A stretch of DNA of 64,000 nt, taken from the NCBI GenBank assembly GCA_903813345.2, contig CAIIXF020000010.1:26126425-26190424 (forward strand), written 5' to 3'. The notes beneath the pieces are model-generated. The model was given only the letters and a program-made list of their open reading frames with translations. It ran no database searches and was not told the DNA's origin. This DNA comes from Owenia fusiformis. Taxonomy: Eukaryota > Annelida > Polychaeta > Sabellida > Oweniidae. Both the position numbers and the translations under genes were made by a program. How positions within the stretch are numbered: position 1 is the stretch's first letter; each line of letters begins with the position of its first letter. Below, in pieces: positions 10,920 through 55,925 of the stretch.

Positions 10920-11080
10920 GTGAAACTTCCCTGGTTACGATTATATGGGAAATCATCACGAGACGAAGATCGTTCGCCTTCCTGGCTTACCTCTGAATCG
11001 TGTACCCGGTAATCTCTTTATATAGTTTAGCGAGAGCGGTGCGCCTGCGCAGTTTTAAACTCTGGCGCACACTTTAAGTA
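10920..11080. promoter_or_regulatory. CG-richer promoter-like patch with an NRF1-like site
   Basis: In an otherwise very AT-rich stretch this segment has several CpGs and a tgcgcctgcgca motif, one mismatch from the palindromic NRF1 consensus. On the - strand a 5' splice-site-like gag|gtaagcc follows near 10989. No coding exon could be attached, so this is only a suggestion of a promoter with a non-coding first exon. Confidence 0.25.
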
Positions 11081-12539
11081 ATCTCTGATTCTGCCTTTGA
11101 TTTTCTATTTAGGGGTTGGTTTGACATGTCATCTATGTATATTATGTTTGTAAAATACATTTGACTTAATGTATGTAAACTAGTAGCATTTAACTGTTGA
11201 TGTGCAACAAGTGGATTGTGTATTTCAAAATTGTATATTATTAAATTAATACAAGTATATACATGTAGATGTTAATCAGTACTTTCCGTGTTTGGATATA
11301 ACATGATCACATTAAAAATTAAAGTTCAAAGTAAAATCTTAAAGTCTGTAATTTTTATATAAGATTTACTTAATTTAAAATAAAGTGAACTAGTTTCAGA
11401 TCACTAGATTTGTATGTTACAGCAAAATGTAACAATATGCTAAGTTAAAGCTAATAGAAAAGCGTATGTAAGGTGCTTTTATTTGGAAAATATTGGTCTG
11501 TTTCCCAGACATGTTAGCATATCCTGTAAAATGAATGCATTTCTAACTATTGAAAGAGAGTGAATGCAACTATTTCCTCGATTTGAAAAACGTATATTTT
11601 TCACCTTTTTCAAAAAATACCATGTACTTGCTTACCCCCTTTTTGTTAAATAATTTCCTTAAACATACATATGATATGCATATGCAAGATCCAATTTACA
11701 CAGGGTTTTATCAACTTTTCCATCTCATAGCAGATATGTATTTTATGTGTGGAATGTGTAATAAAATACAATTCCTAAGTGAGAAATAAAAACCACTAAA
11801 TATAAAACAATATTGTTCATTGCTTCTTGTGAATAGGCTTGCTTTAAAGAGCTGTGTTTGTGTGTGATGGGGTCTCACTCATTATTGAGCCCATGTGACA
11901 TCACATTATAAGGTCATCTAAAAGATCAGGATCTATGATATACCTCCATCCCTTAAGTCAGTCTCTGCCATCCACTTTTGACAGTTTCTGGGCAAACCCT
12001 GACTTAATGTGAGAATGTGTACAACAGGGTACTTATCCATAGCTAACTACTGATCTATTGAAGTACTTAGCTAATCAAAAGAAATTAGTTTTACATCTAG
12101 ATCTAAGTCAATTTTGATTTTTGGAAAAGATTGTAATTTCTTATTATCATGTTTTCACTGTGGCTATTAGAGGGTCTAAAACACATTTAAACGAGAAATG
12201 GATCGGACCTTCCCTTAGCTCAATTAAATAGTCTTGCCCTTATTTATCAATCAAGCGATCAGATATAAATTCTCGAAAATCTAGTGATGATTTGTTCAGT
12301 TATATGACAAATAATATCATAAAAGCTGAGAAAATCGTAGATGGCTTAAATGTGGTTCCTTTCTCACAAGATGAGTACCTTTTCCAGTAAATGATAAAAA
12401 CTCACATCAATTTGAATGGCACCACTTAATTTTGGTGGCCATATTACATAGTTTTTCAAATCGATTTGCAGTTTTCTATTATACTATGTCAAAAGGATCT
12501 CTGGCACAAGCCAGAAAATTAAATAAGTTTTCATTTGGT

Positions 12540-12830
12540 TTTATTTCTGATAATGTTACATAAAGGATGACTGAGATATTTGAATGGAGAATTTGCGTGT
12601 CCATCTATTGAATTAAATGAGACTTGGATGATTGGATGAGACTGGGTTTCCTAGGAGAGTCCTATCTGTTTCTTCATGTCATTGTCATATTTCTGATATT
12701 ATGGTTACATAAAGGATGACTGAGATATTTGAATGAAGAATTTGTGAACACTAATTGGATGAGACTGGGTTTCCTAGAAGAGTTCTTCATGTCATTGATT
12801 CCAGGTAAACGGAAGAATTCACTCAATTTA
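12540..12830. repeat. Imperfect tandem duplication, about 150-bp unit
   Basis: The phrases ggatgactgagatatttgaa and ggatgagactgggtttccta each occur twice in the same order, about 150 bp apart, with small indels. Confidence 0.85.
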
Positions 12831-14444
12831 TCACCAATTTGTAATGTAATGTGTCTATCCAACTTGATGTAGTGACTGCAGTTGGACTGCTAGATGTACT
12901 AATTAATGAGTAATAACCATCCCAAATTCCCAGTACTCGGAAGAAATGAAAAAATCACTGTCTTTAGCATGTATTAATTTATTTATTGTATAATAATATT
13001 TCAATAATTATATTAAACACGATTATAGAAGTCTATTTTGATAGTTCATATAAAATATATATCATATAAAAACATCTTTATCTTGCATACCATATTTTCT
13101 GCTACAATTACTCAGTACAATTAGAGATGCTGTTGTAGAATGATTTCAGTACAATAAATTAAAATGCCAACAAAATTCTGATATGAAAATAAAGAAAGTT
13201 TACCATGCAATCTAGGAACAAGAAACTTAAAATATTAATAGCTTATATTAGTAAGTATTCCAAAGTTTTTTATTTTTATTTTCTGTCTCTTGAAATAACA
13301 CTTGGTAACATAAAATGTTTCAAACATTAACTGTTTGTATAATTTGTACAATTATGTAATTATAATCTCATTCCTGAGCCAATGTAATGATAGTGTTCAT
13401 TTGTGTACAATGTAAAAAACCTTTGGATCATTGAATAATTAAATGCAATATATTTGATTCACCCCCATGCCTGCCATTCTTGAAGCATGGGTTCTTGAAG
13501 AGGATTTTATGATTTCTCCCCATGGGTACTAAATCGTGACAAAAGACAACTCCTTAATCCAAATTAAACTGTTAAATGAACAATGGAGGTGAAATAATAA
13601 TAATTTTGTCTGCTATTCCTACATTGAGGTAAATGTTAAATTAGTTCACTTTAATGTACAGGTTTTTACTGTACATGTTATAATACAATATGCTATACAT
13701 ATTTGACAAGTTTACATGTATATACAATCACACAGCGTGACATGAGCACCATTACTAAACAATTCAACACCATTTTCATAAATGCCTTGGCCAATAAAGA
13801 TCAGGCACTTTTCCAGTTTATGTTCTTTTTCTTTACTTTTAATATACAGTTGTCATTTCAATGAATTAATATTACTGTGCATAATTGATCCATATTTATG
13901 ACTCTGTCCAATGCGCAGTATCAAGGTAACGTTACAAAAGTAGAGGTACTTGCTCCAGCTAGAATCAATGTAGGTTTAGTCTATTTGAGCCATTTCTTGT
14001 TACTGTGCACCAGAACGTAATTATATTGTTATACACTTATATATAAGGTATACAAAATCTACATGTATAATACATCAAGAAGCAATAATATGGTCCAAAT
14101 CATACAATAATTAGCCCATAAAACTCAATAAAAAATATCTGATATTTAATAGACATGAAATTGATTAAACATTGTATGTTAGACTGAGATATAGTTTTTC
14201 ATACTGGTAAGTAGAACAAGATACTTGGTAATAGCTGCTTTCCTGATTGAACGTAAAATCCAATATCTGTTTTCCCTCAAATGGTCAATTATCATTAATG
14301 TCACTTTATTGGCATATTAGAGGCCTGCTGATATAGAAGAATGTTCCTTACTATATCCATATCTTTTGAACATTATGAATTCTTTGAAACCTCTGATTTA
14401 AAATTCCTACATCCATTCACATGTTTTGAATGTTCACATATTAT

Positions 14445-45961
<31,517 letters not shown>

Positions 45962-46140
45962 CTGAAAATACACAAAGAAAATCATAAATATAATGGTATA
46001 AAAGTATTTTGAATGATATATGAGAATATAATAGGTTTCCCTATGGTGCACATGTAAAATATACAACAATCATATGTTGTGTTTAATCATTTTAAAAAAA
46101 TATAGAAACTTGTATTAAGCAACTTTTAACTAGCAATTGC

Positions 46141-46330
46141 TTGATGCTGATGCTCTCTTGGTATTGTTATATCTTGGTATTGTTATATTGTGGTATTGTT
46201 ATATCTTGGTATTGTAATATCTTGGTATTATACTCCTTTATACAGCTATCTCTTGGTACAAAAACTATACTATACTCCTTTGGTACTATACTCCTAAGTA
46301 TTGTGATCTCTTTGGACTATACTCCTTTGT
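46141..46330. repeat. Low-complexity repeat (cttggtattgttatat)
   Basis: About 15-18-bp units containing ttggtattgttatat and actatactcctttggta. Open frames here come from the repeat. Confidence 0.85.
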
Positions 46331-47367
46331 ATTACAACCTATCATAACTACACTGTTCATCACAAATAGCATCTTGTGTTTTATGTCATGGCATAACATA
46401 ATGTTGGCTATAGCTAGAAACTAATTGGAGATTATGAGTTTAATCACAAGGATCCTTTCCTGTTCTGTATATTGCCAAATAATGGAGTACAAAGTACTGT
46501 ACATTCAATTGAAATGCAGCTTAGTGCATGGACACAAAATTGCATGGCAAAATGAAAGATATATAGTATGAATCTAATTGAGCAGCTTACTACAAATCTC
46601 AAATGTCGAAAAACTTGATCAGTAGTTAGTTAGTAATGACTTAATGCTATAGAATCATTGATAGTCCAGTTCAGTTCTTTGAACAGTACAGTTCAGTACT
46701 TTGAACAGTTCAGTTCAGTATCATAAACTACATGATTGTATACCTAATTTAGGTTGAGCCTGTAGCTGTGCTTAAGACTGAAGATATTTCAAATTGGGGC
46801 ACACTTAGGGAGAGTCATACGGGCCAATTACCAATGTGAAATCTGAAATATCTTACATCATGCAACCCCAGGCATTACCAGTACAAACATCAGTTAACTT
46901 TACATCATTCAAATAATTAACAATGTGTGGGAAACATCTGATTATAAAGTCAACTTACATAAATGAAAGTTTGTGATAAAATGTCAATGACATCTGATAC
47001 ATAATACATGTAAATGGTAAAAGGTTTGTGGTTTAAGCATGGAAAAAACATTATTTGCAATGAAATGCTATCTGCTGTGATAAATAATGTCACACTGTCA
47101 CCCTCTGAGTTAAACATCTTGCTTCACATAATGTTGTCTCAAAAGGTTAACTTCCCACCAGGATAAGTTATTAATACCTCTCATTTGAAGTACAGAAAAA
47201 ACAAAAAATATCTACATATAGACAAAAACAAACTATTGATCATCTCAGCAAAAAATGTCAACCCGGTGATAACAACATTGTTCTTCCTTTCAGCAAGCCA
47301 CAATATTTCCTCTCCAAAAGCAAAAATCCTCTCAAGGAACTAGCAGAGAATGAATACTAATACAGTA

Positions 47368-47530
47368 AAACCTATCTAAATGGAACACTTTTGGTATATC
47401 TAAAAAGTGTTCCACTTGGGAGGTGTTCCACTTACAGATGTTCATTTTACATTAAGTTAGTTTGTCTTTAGAGTCTGAAAAGGTTCCACTTCTAGGTGTT
47501 CCACTTTACAAGTTTCTCTACTCCATATTT
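47368..47530. mobile_element. Likely DNA-transposon end fragment
   Basis: acagtaaaacctatctaaat followed by repeated gtgttccactt and ggtgttccactt resembles the cagtaaaacctgtcta ends of pogo/Tigger- and hAT-like elements. No second end was seen. Confidence 0.35.
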
Positions 47531-47896
47531 GTATTTGATATATAAGTAGCCTCGTACAAGTGATGACTAACCTCTCAGGAGCCAACTGTTGCTTAAAATG
47601 TTGCTATGATTTATAACTGGATAAGATAAGGTCAATGTTACTTATCAGGTCGAACTAATTCACTTAACTAATGAAAGATAAGTCATAAACTACAGCTAAA
47701 GCAAAAATATTCCACTTGTCATGTGAATATCCCTTTCCTGCTAATATTTATCTAAGAGATTCTATTAATACTCCAGATTGCCATGATGCAATATTGCCTT
47801 TAACATGATGACCACCCACATATAAATTTAGGTTCAATAATTTAATGTTTTTATTCAAATCAGTTTCTCTAAATATCAAGATATTATAAGTGTTAC

Positions 47897-47935
47897 CTGA
47901 TTCAATCTTATATTCTGAATGTGCCAATGTACTTC
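47897..47935 (-). CDS. Candidate upstream PHLDB microexon
   Basis: 39 bp between a weak acceptor (cttgaggacag) and donor gtaaca, encoding STLAHSEYKIES plus one base. The leftover G would join the GA that opens the exon at 45961 to give Gly, so phase fits. No family similarity was recognised. Confidence 0.25.
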
Positions 47936-49304
47936 CTGTCCTCAAGATGCCAAGGAAAATAAGCAATTTGTCACCAAACAGAAAATAAAATTGTGAGGTT
48001 ACCATGGTAACATGGCACTAAAACTCTGAATTATATAAGATAATAAATATCACAGACTCATTAATTAAATTCTAGGAGAAAGTCTTGAAATCAATCTGAC
48101 AAATGAGAAAATGTTTGTGGGGGTATTCCTGAATGTCAGAGCTCAAACTTCAAAGTTCACATTCTTGGAGATAACATAAGAGATTTCTACACCATCATAT
48201 ACCATGGTACACCTAGGGCTCAGCTCAATTTCACCCCCACCTTCAATATTCCCTATATCAGAGATTGCAGACAACAAAACATTTGGGAAATCAAATGAAA
48301 AACGTATATATGTTTCATTGGCTGTCATATCTGTTCTTAAATTATTATATGTAAATAAAGTGTACTTTCAACAAGATGTAATGACACCCCCCCCCCTCTT
48401 ATATAAGACATGCCCCCTCTTATATGATAAGACATGCCCCCTCTTATATGATCTAACTGAAGCTGGTTCTGCCCAGGTATATAATGTGGATAGATCACAT
48501 GCAGAAGATCCTACTAGAATTACTGTTCATCTGGATAGAAAACACTAAAAGTCATCATGACCAGTGATGAAACTTAACAGTATCCCCAGACATAACATGC
48601 TATATCAATGTAATTTTCTCCAATTTTCAACTGTATCTTATTGAATTAGAACTAGTTGGCAAAATATGAAACCTAAATGAAAGTGTATCTTTTAATCTAA
48701 GTAGTTTTGCAGAATATTAATTTAATCACTTTAATATAGATTATTTTATAAAGACCATCTAACCTTGACATATTAATGTACAACCTTTATACATGAACCA
48801 ACATTGCCCTTGCTATTTTAATATACATGTAGATAAATACTTTAATTTACAGTATTTGACACAGACCCTTAAAAAAGATCAACCTTTAAAATAATCTTTT
48901 CATCAAGAGTCTTTCATTAATCCTGACTCTTCAATAAGTTAACATGATGATGAAGTAACATAAAACAAAGGATACTTCGATAAATCAAGAGCCTTTAACA
49001 TAATATACTCCCTTTACTGACAAGCAATTTTAGGTGCTTTCAAGAAATAGACCTGAAGCAGAAAAAGCTGAAATAAATTCTGATACTGTACAGCTAATCA
49101 GCAATGAAATAACTAATGTAAACATATTGCCTCATTCTATTAATTAATTAGGTCACATGCAGTGTTCCTTTATGTAACTGGCCCCTGGAGAAACTTACTC
49201 AGATGGCCATTCCTGTTTCAGACTTTCTATTAAAAAAGGAAATCAGAAATATGACAGGATGTTATTTTTCAATTCTATATTCTTAATATGCAATCTTAAT
49301 CGAC

Positions 49305-49650
49305 ATGTCCTACCTTAATATGTAATTCCTAATCAGCACTTGTCCTACCTTAATATGCAATTTCTAATCAGCACTTGTCCTACCTTAATATGCAATTTCT
49401 AATCAGCACTTGTCCTACCTTAATATGCAATTCCTAATCAGCACTTGTCCTACCTTAATATGCAATTTCTAATCAGCACTTGTCCTACCTTAATATGCAA
49501 TTCCTAATCAGCACTTGTCCTACCTTAATATACAATTCCTAATCAGCACTTGTCCTACCTTAATATACAATTCCTAATCAGCACTTGTCCTACCTTAATA
49601 TGCAATTCCTAATCAAGTCCTACCTTAATATAAAATCTTAATCATCACTT
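49305..49650. repeat. 35-bp minisatellite, about 9 copies
   Basis: Unit ttaatatgcaatttctaatc followed by agcacttgtcctacc. In - orientation each unit contains a donor-like aag|gtagga, but no adjoining coding frame could be found. Confidence 0.93.
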
Positions 49651-50024
49651 GTCCATACTCCACTATTAATCATTTGTTTGCATGAGTGGTCAATATTTCC
49701 TTATTATTCCTTGTGATATCAGTTGAATATACTAATGCTAATCAAACAGTCATGAATGGTCAATACCTCCTCATTCACTTCATTTCCTCCATGCTTTCAT
49801 CTAATAACTTAAGGACACTAACCATCACAGGAATATGAATTTTTTATATGACTATGATCATGCTATATGTTAGCCTCTGTCTTATCAGCTGCATGCTTGA
49901 TCAGTTACTTGCATGTGCTACAGCAGAGCTGTAAATAGCAAGGGCAACATCTTATACCCTCGCTTGATTGAGTATTGATCACTCAACTAGTCTATGAATC
50001 AACATCTATGCACCTTGTTCATAT

Positions 50025-50535
50025 TATCACATACTTTGTTCATATCACACACTTTGTTCATATCACACACTTTGTTCATATCACACACTTTGTTCATATC
50101 ACACCTTGTTCATATCAGACCTTGTTCACATCACAAACTTTGTTTATATCACACCTTGTTCATATCAGACCTTGCTCACATCACACACTTTGTTCATATC
50201 ACACACTTTGTTCATATCACACCTTGTTCATATCAGACCTTGTTCACATCACACACTTTGTTCATATCACACACTTTGTTCATATCACACCTTGTTCATA
50301 TCAGACCTTGCTCACATCACACACTTTGTTCATATCACACACTTTGTTCATATCATACCTTGTTCATATCAGACCTTGTTCATATCACACACTTTGTTCA
50401 TATCACATTTTGTTCATATCACACACTTTGTTTATATCACACCTTGTTCATATCAGACCTTGTTCACATCAAACACTTTGTTCATATCAAACACTCTGTT
50501 CATATCACACACTTTGTTCATTTGACACACCTTAC
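50025..50535. repeat. 16-18-bp minisatellite (ttgttcatatcacacact)
   Basis: About 28 copies alternating ttgttcatatcacacact and ttgttcatatcagacc. All three + frames are open for over 400 bp because of this, and none looks like a protein. Confidence 0.95.
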
Positions 50536-53500
50536 TCATATCATACAACATACCAATTACTGATCTTTAGTCCTATTGCAGACTTAGATTTTCAAGATAT
50601 GAGGCTCAAACCAAAAAATGAATATGTTCTATGATGCTATATACCTAATATCTCCTAGCTAGCGTGCTATCCTAACATAGAAAAGATTGATTGAGTATTG
50701 TGTAAGCAGCCTCCAATTTCCAACCAATTTATCAAAAATGTTAATTGTTGATCAGTCAGTAGACATTCAATATTGTAGAAAAGAAATATATGGTACTCTC
50801 CATTTCCATATCTCATAAGGGATACATTGCATATAGCTGTTAGAAATCTGGTGCAGCCTTTGGGATTTAAATACTTGATATGCTTTATGTTGTACTACTC
50901 AAATAAATGCAATTAGCACTGTTAACACTTCCCCCTCCTCAAAAATTGTTTGTTCCCAATGAACAATTAACTCATTCTTCTTTCAAATAAGATTCTAGCA
51001 TTGAGCAAAAATAGAAATCAATAACAAATCTCAAGCTCGTAATGTAAAAGATTCAATTAAATGAGTGGGAACAAATAATATAAAACACAGCAAAACAAGT
51101 GAAAAAATATACTCATAATTTGATATTCATCATTCTGCAAAAATATTTATTCCATCAAACTGCACATGAAAGTCACGATTAAAATCAAAATTATTTCAAT
51201 CCTTCAATCAATCAAATGTTATTATCTAGTAGAGATACAGTTCAATGCGATTATAAATCATTTGAAGTTTAGAATTACCAGTCCAAAAGATCATACTTTA
51301 ATTAACCTTATTGAACATAATAATGCACCAGCATTTCATTTTTTTGTCTTGATGATTTGGAGATGTCTTCCATCAAGCTATTTCTTGCTAATTCATGGCT
51401 AATCTTAAACCCAAAACACATCAATATTGCAATGTCCCATGTTATAAAGTCCCATTGGTCTATTGAGATCCCATGGAACCCAATGAGAAATAGCTGTCCT
51501 CCATGGGACCTTGTCCTACCAGTCTTACTAAGTTCCAGCAAAGCAAAATATGTGATTCCGTGCTTATTCTTAACTTGACCATCTCATATGCAGGAATATA
51601 ATGTTCTCCATATAACAAAGGCAACATAACTCAATGATGTTCACAACTAGTGATCAGGGAGAACAGAACATTGAACAAGAGAGCGGTGCTGACAAAGAAA
51701 ATTGGAAGACGCCATGTTATAATACAATGCAAGAAAATGCTAAAAATCAATTACTTTGCAAATATAACTTTCTGAAATAATATAAGATGGGAAGAGTGAC
51801 ACTTTAAATGATAGAAACAACATTAATATGCTACTCCAACAGTTTGACTAAAACAACATTACAATTAATCATAATTGAATTACTTTTCCAATAGCTGACA
51901 TTTGTTCACTTTCTTCTAAGACATCTGTCATCATTGTCAATGCTTAATTGGATGTATTTGTTTGCACCAACGAGTCGTGCTTCAAGTCATGTTTTATGAA
52001 TTACACTGTATAATGAAAGGAACAGAGAGGAATCAACATGAAATAAAGTGGATTTGAAAGCAGTTTATGTTCTAAACAAAATAATGACCCATTTCATTGA
52101 TTGAAATATTGTACCATTTATTTGAATCTATTGTATCCACCTTCACTCTGCATCCATCTCCCTTACACATATTCCTTATGTGCCCCCCCCCCCATTTCTA
52201 CCCCCCCCCCCTTCTGCATTCATAAACACCTACACTTTAAATCAAACATTTTCTAATCTCATTTTTCTCTGCCATATACAGTATACATACATATAGCCAA
52301 GAGCCACAAAAACTATTTCCAAACAATTTATAAGGACAGTAATAGACCCTTTTAAATACAGAATCTGCAATGAATATGACACATACTCAAGTTTATTAAT
52401 GAAATAAAATAAAAAAACATGTGTAAAATATTTCTATATGGATACACAAATCATTTTTTATTTGAAACTGTTGACACAAGAGGCATGCAAGGTTAGTAGA
52501 TAAATAATGCTACTGCCATAAACACAACTTCAGTAATAGAAACTATTTTGAACTCCTCATTTCTTATCATTTTTCATTTGCTTGTGCCTATTTTGGGATA
52601 GTGAAAAATTGTTAAACTGTACTTCATTGCCTGTTCTAATAGTATTTATTCTCTAACTTGACTTTTACACGGTTTTCAGTTGAAACTTTGAACATTATTA
52701 TAACAATACCATGCTTATGTTATATCCCATTTTCTATTACTTGTACAAGTTATTACTCTTGACTCCAAAATATCAAAAATAATTTTTACATTTTCTTGAT
52801 TTTTCACCAAACACATTTTGTTTATAAACACATTTTGTATACTACAGTTTCATATATTTACTTCACTTACCCTTAGAACGTTCCATAATATGAGGTAAAA
52901 AAATCACAATCCTATAGGATCAAGTGAAAACTCCAAAATGTCTAATTTCTTAGTTATCTCTCTGCTCATTAGTTAGTCTAGGTCCAAATCTCAATAGGTC
53001 AAGTCTAAATCATCATAAAACCAGGTCATGTTTGTTGTTCTTAGCACAGCAGTAATATATTACAAACTACCTAATTCTGAAGCAATATAACAGGCCAATC
53101 CTTGATTTCCTTTAAGCTTCATTAAACGTCTGGTCCAATAATGAACAAGTCTCAATAAAGGAAAGCTTTAAATTCAATAACTTCATACTTGCTAAGATTA
53201 ACACTATTATGGATTTAGTAGATTTCTAGTTCTCAATAGTAGCTGCTAGTTCATTCAGTGAAATATTCCATGCATTGATCATGTTTTGGTTTCCTGTACT
53301 GTATTACAATTGTAAATTATCCAGCAAATGTATATATTTTCTACCTTAGTTCAGTCTCCTCTATATATATGAGTGTTCTCTATTTTGATGCCTTTCAAGT
53401 GATATAACAAAGAAGTAAAATTCCATTTATATGTTTTGTCTCAAGTACATGCCATGAACTAACCCTTTAAACATTCCTTAATTAATCAATAATCAATACC

Positions 53501-53577
53501 ACGGTGTTATAGCATGACAGATACGCCACCTCTGAAAACGAGGTTAGTCGTATACGATCACTGATTTATCCAATAAA

Positions 53578-53604
53578 ATGGCCACGATAAAACAGAAAGC
53601 TAAG
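53578..53604 (+). pseudogene. Inward-facing start exon at the left end of the Transib-like element
   Basis: ATG GCC ... AAG encodes MATIKQKAK, then the donor gtaggt. A possible acceptor at 53813 (cctcgttag) would add GMLYIAQQPRCI and a stop. Function unknown; the rest of the gene appears to be deleted. Confidence 0.35.
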
Positions 53605-54351
53605 GTAGGTGCATTATTTTCTACTACTGCGTATCAATAAAAGCATGAAAGATTTATGTAAGCGTCGCATTCGGTGATGCATTCAGTAATGTTTATTTTG
53701 AACGTAGTCTTTGCAAATCGACGCCCATGGATAACATGAAATAAGCGAAAAACTGTCGAGTTTGAAATTCAAAACTTCATAAAATTTAGTAATTTGTTTC
53801 TTTTCCTCGTTAGGGCATGCTCTACATTGCGCAACAACCTCGGTGTATATAAATGTAACCTACCTACGATCATACAAAGCCAATTAAGCATTGTAAACCA
53901 CTTAATATGTTCTACTCAAGCCATAATAATGTATTTTGAATTTGCGGATACGCCAAAAATTGATAGACAGTTACGCGAACCTCGTTCATATATGTAACAC
54001 CGAATCATTTCATATCGCTTGTGATCCAAAATTGAAATGTTTTTCAACCGGATTTGAGTTTTGTAAGCTATAATAGATGAAATCGTATTATTACCACCTT
54101 GCAGGGCCTGTTCTAGGGGTTTTAGTACTCCATTGAATAGGTATTAATTTCACATGTTCTACATTAAAAAAACATTTCACATGCTAGTTTTGAAAACAAT
54201 AAATGTTTACATTGACATACATTATTCATGTTTTGATTGTAATTATGATTTGCAATTATAACACAAGGGTTCCAAAACATTTAATGCATACTGAATCCCC
54301 ATAAACTACTAATAGTATAGGTTAAATCAGTTATTAAATGCTCAATTTTTT

Positions 54352-54690
54352 ATACAGGATATATCCCTCGGTAAGTACTATATATCAACCCTCGGTCCCT
54401 ACGGTCCCTCGGTTACATATATTGCATTTTCCTCAGATATACCCTGTATCAAAAACCTCCATTAAATAACCTCTATATATCTGCCCGCAATTTCATAATG
54501 CGCAATTATTGTGAATTTCTCTTTTTTGCGAAATATATCTAGGGATATGGGATAAACAGATCATACAATAGTCGGTTCAATATATTGGGATTATCCCTAG
54601 GCCAATATAATATATGTGATGTATCCCCTGGGATAATCCTAATATCCTGAACCTCATATAGGATAATCTTTATGTATCTTAAATCACCGC
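54352..54690. mobile_element. Dispersed repeat with ccctcggtccctacggtcc, copy 2
   Basis: Matches the two blocks at 17495-17870 in the same order. It is nested inside the Transib-like element and therefore younger than it. Confidence 0.7.
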
Positions 54691-55205
54691 AAAAAATAAT
54701 GAAGGATAAGGAAATAATATGAGAAACGTAAGTTTTAACTTTGATTTGTCCTAGATTTTAACCTTGACCTTGATATGAACTGATTTCCCAGCAAGTCCAC
54801 CTCAAATCTCATATAGATTGATATATACTATATAACCTGAACCTAGCTTGAAGAATAAAAGCTGCTAGAAATAATGCATAAATAGATAACATCTGTGAAA
54901 TTTAAAAAAAGAGATTTGACTGTAAGTCAGTTTTAACAACGATATAAATAATTCTCAATTTTAACACCAATATATAGAATTCTGATTTGTCACTATATTT
55001 CAGCTATAGTACTAAGGCATGTTGGGTACTCAATTATATTCATACATGTGTACACGTTCCCTAATAAAAAGGAAATTTTGTAAATAGGTGTGTAGTTCGT
55101 TCTGTAGCAACACATCAAGCGATAATGCTCTCTCTAAAGCAACACTCTACTATACCTTGCATTTTTAACTAATACGACTTTTTCGAAGGGTAATGTAATT
55201 TTGAT

Positions 55206-55412
55206 TTACCAACACAACATAGCCTCTGGTAATATATGTCTAATGTCACTCATGACATCATCAATTAATTTGGAGTTGTTTTCTTCCGTCGCCTGTTCGT
55301 TGGTACTAATTTCTTCCTTTGCCTCTTCATTACAATCATTTTCACTTTCATTGGCTTTCGCTATTTTTTCCTTGCCCTATAGAGGCTCAAGCAAGAGCGT
55401 CTCTTGCGAGTC
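55206..55412 (-). pseudogene. Acidic exon-like fragment inside the Transib-like element
   Basis: Downstream of acceptor gttttcag, a frame reads GKEKIAKANESENDCNEEAK and on to DDVMSDIRHILPEAMLCW, then TAA. It is preceded by an in-frame TAG and is out of phase with the start exon at 55925. It looks like a decayed coding exon of unknown identity. Confidence 0.35.
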
Positions 55413-55869
55413 CTGAAAACAAATATAGGCAGTTCACACATAGAGAGCTATCCATCTAGCGACCTTGACTTGACAGGAACTTGCTTGTAACCGTCCGCTA
55501 ACATTTAATGTAAAACTAATACAAAGCGTTGCTGTCCATAAAAAATCATGCAATACATACGTATCTGTCTAACGACATTGCGATTGAAACCTTATTATCT
55601 ACAATATTCACCACATTTCTGTTCTGCATTTGTCCTTTTATGGCTTGTTTATACACAGTTTACGTACAGTTAGTATTTTGAGTGGCTCTGAGGCACATAT
55701 ACTGAGAAAACACGAAAAAGGACTAAAAATTATGAACTTCGAAATCTCAGCCGGTTAGGTTTACAGCTTATATTCTGCTTCTTGTAGACCACACGACAGA
55801 TTTAACGCAATCTTTATAACCATTCACATATGCATCACCGAATGGAACTAGTTGAAAAGGAAAGCTTAC

Positions 55870-55925
55870 CTGTGAATCTTGCCTACAGGCGAAAAAGAGG
55901 ACATGCTGTCTTTCCCGTCCGCCAT
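55870..55925 (-). pseudogene. Inward-facing start exon at the right end of the Transib-like element
   Basis: It encodes MADGKDSMSSFSPVGKIH plus two bases, then a strong donor gtaagc. The ATG sits in aaacATGGCGG, a YY1-like start context. Joined to the only evident downstream acceptor (55413, gttttcag), the frame stops after 17 codons. Confidence 0.4.

Larger units (their letters stand above)
8932..14444. other. Intergenic region between the ClC and PHLDB 3' ends
   Basis: No host coding exon was recognised on either strand. It contains the ClC 3' UTR (AATAAA at 9288), a foldback element (9201-9341), a CG-richer promoter-like patch (10920-11080), an imperfect duplication (12540-12830) and the PHLDB 3' UTR. 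A - strand AATAAA lies at 14310-14305, and others near 12970. The rest is plain AT-rich sequence. Confidence 0.7.
45962..53499. other. Region upstream of the first recognised PHLDB exon
   Basis: No firm exon was found. It is probably PHLDB intron, because the exon at 45961 begins mid-codon. Contents: simple repeats at 46141-46330, a transposon-end-like sequence at 47368-47530 (acagtaaaacctatctaaat with repeated tgttccactt), minisatellites at 49305-49650 and 50025-50535, and poly-C runs near 48390 and 52180-52210. Confidence 0.6.

Noticed and set aside
49190-49235. Possible 28-bp PHLDB exon with ag|...|gtaagt borders on the - strand
   Set aside because: The only phase compatible with the exon at 45961 contains an in-frame TGA.
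49975-50634. 219-codon + frame rich in HITHFVHIT
   Set aside because: All three frames are open through the 16-18-bp repeat; this is low complexity, not a protein.
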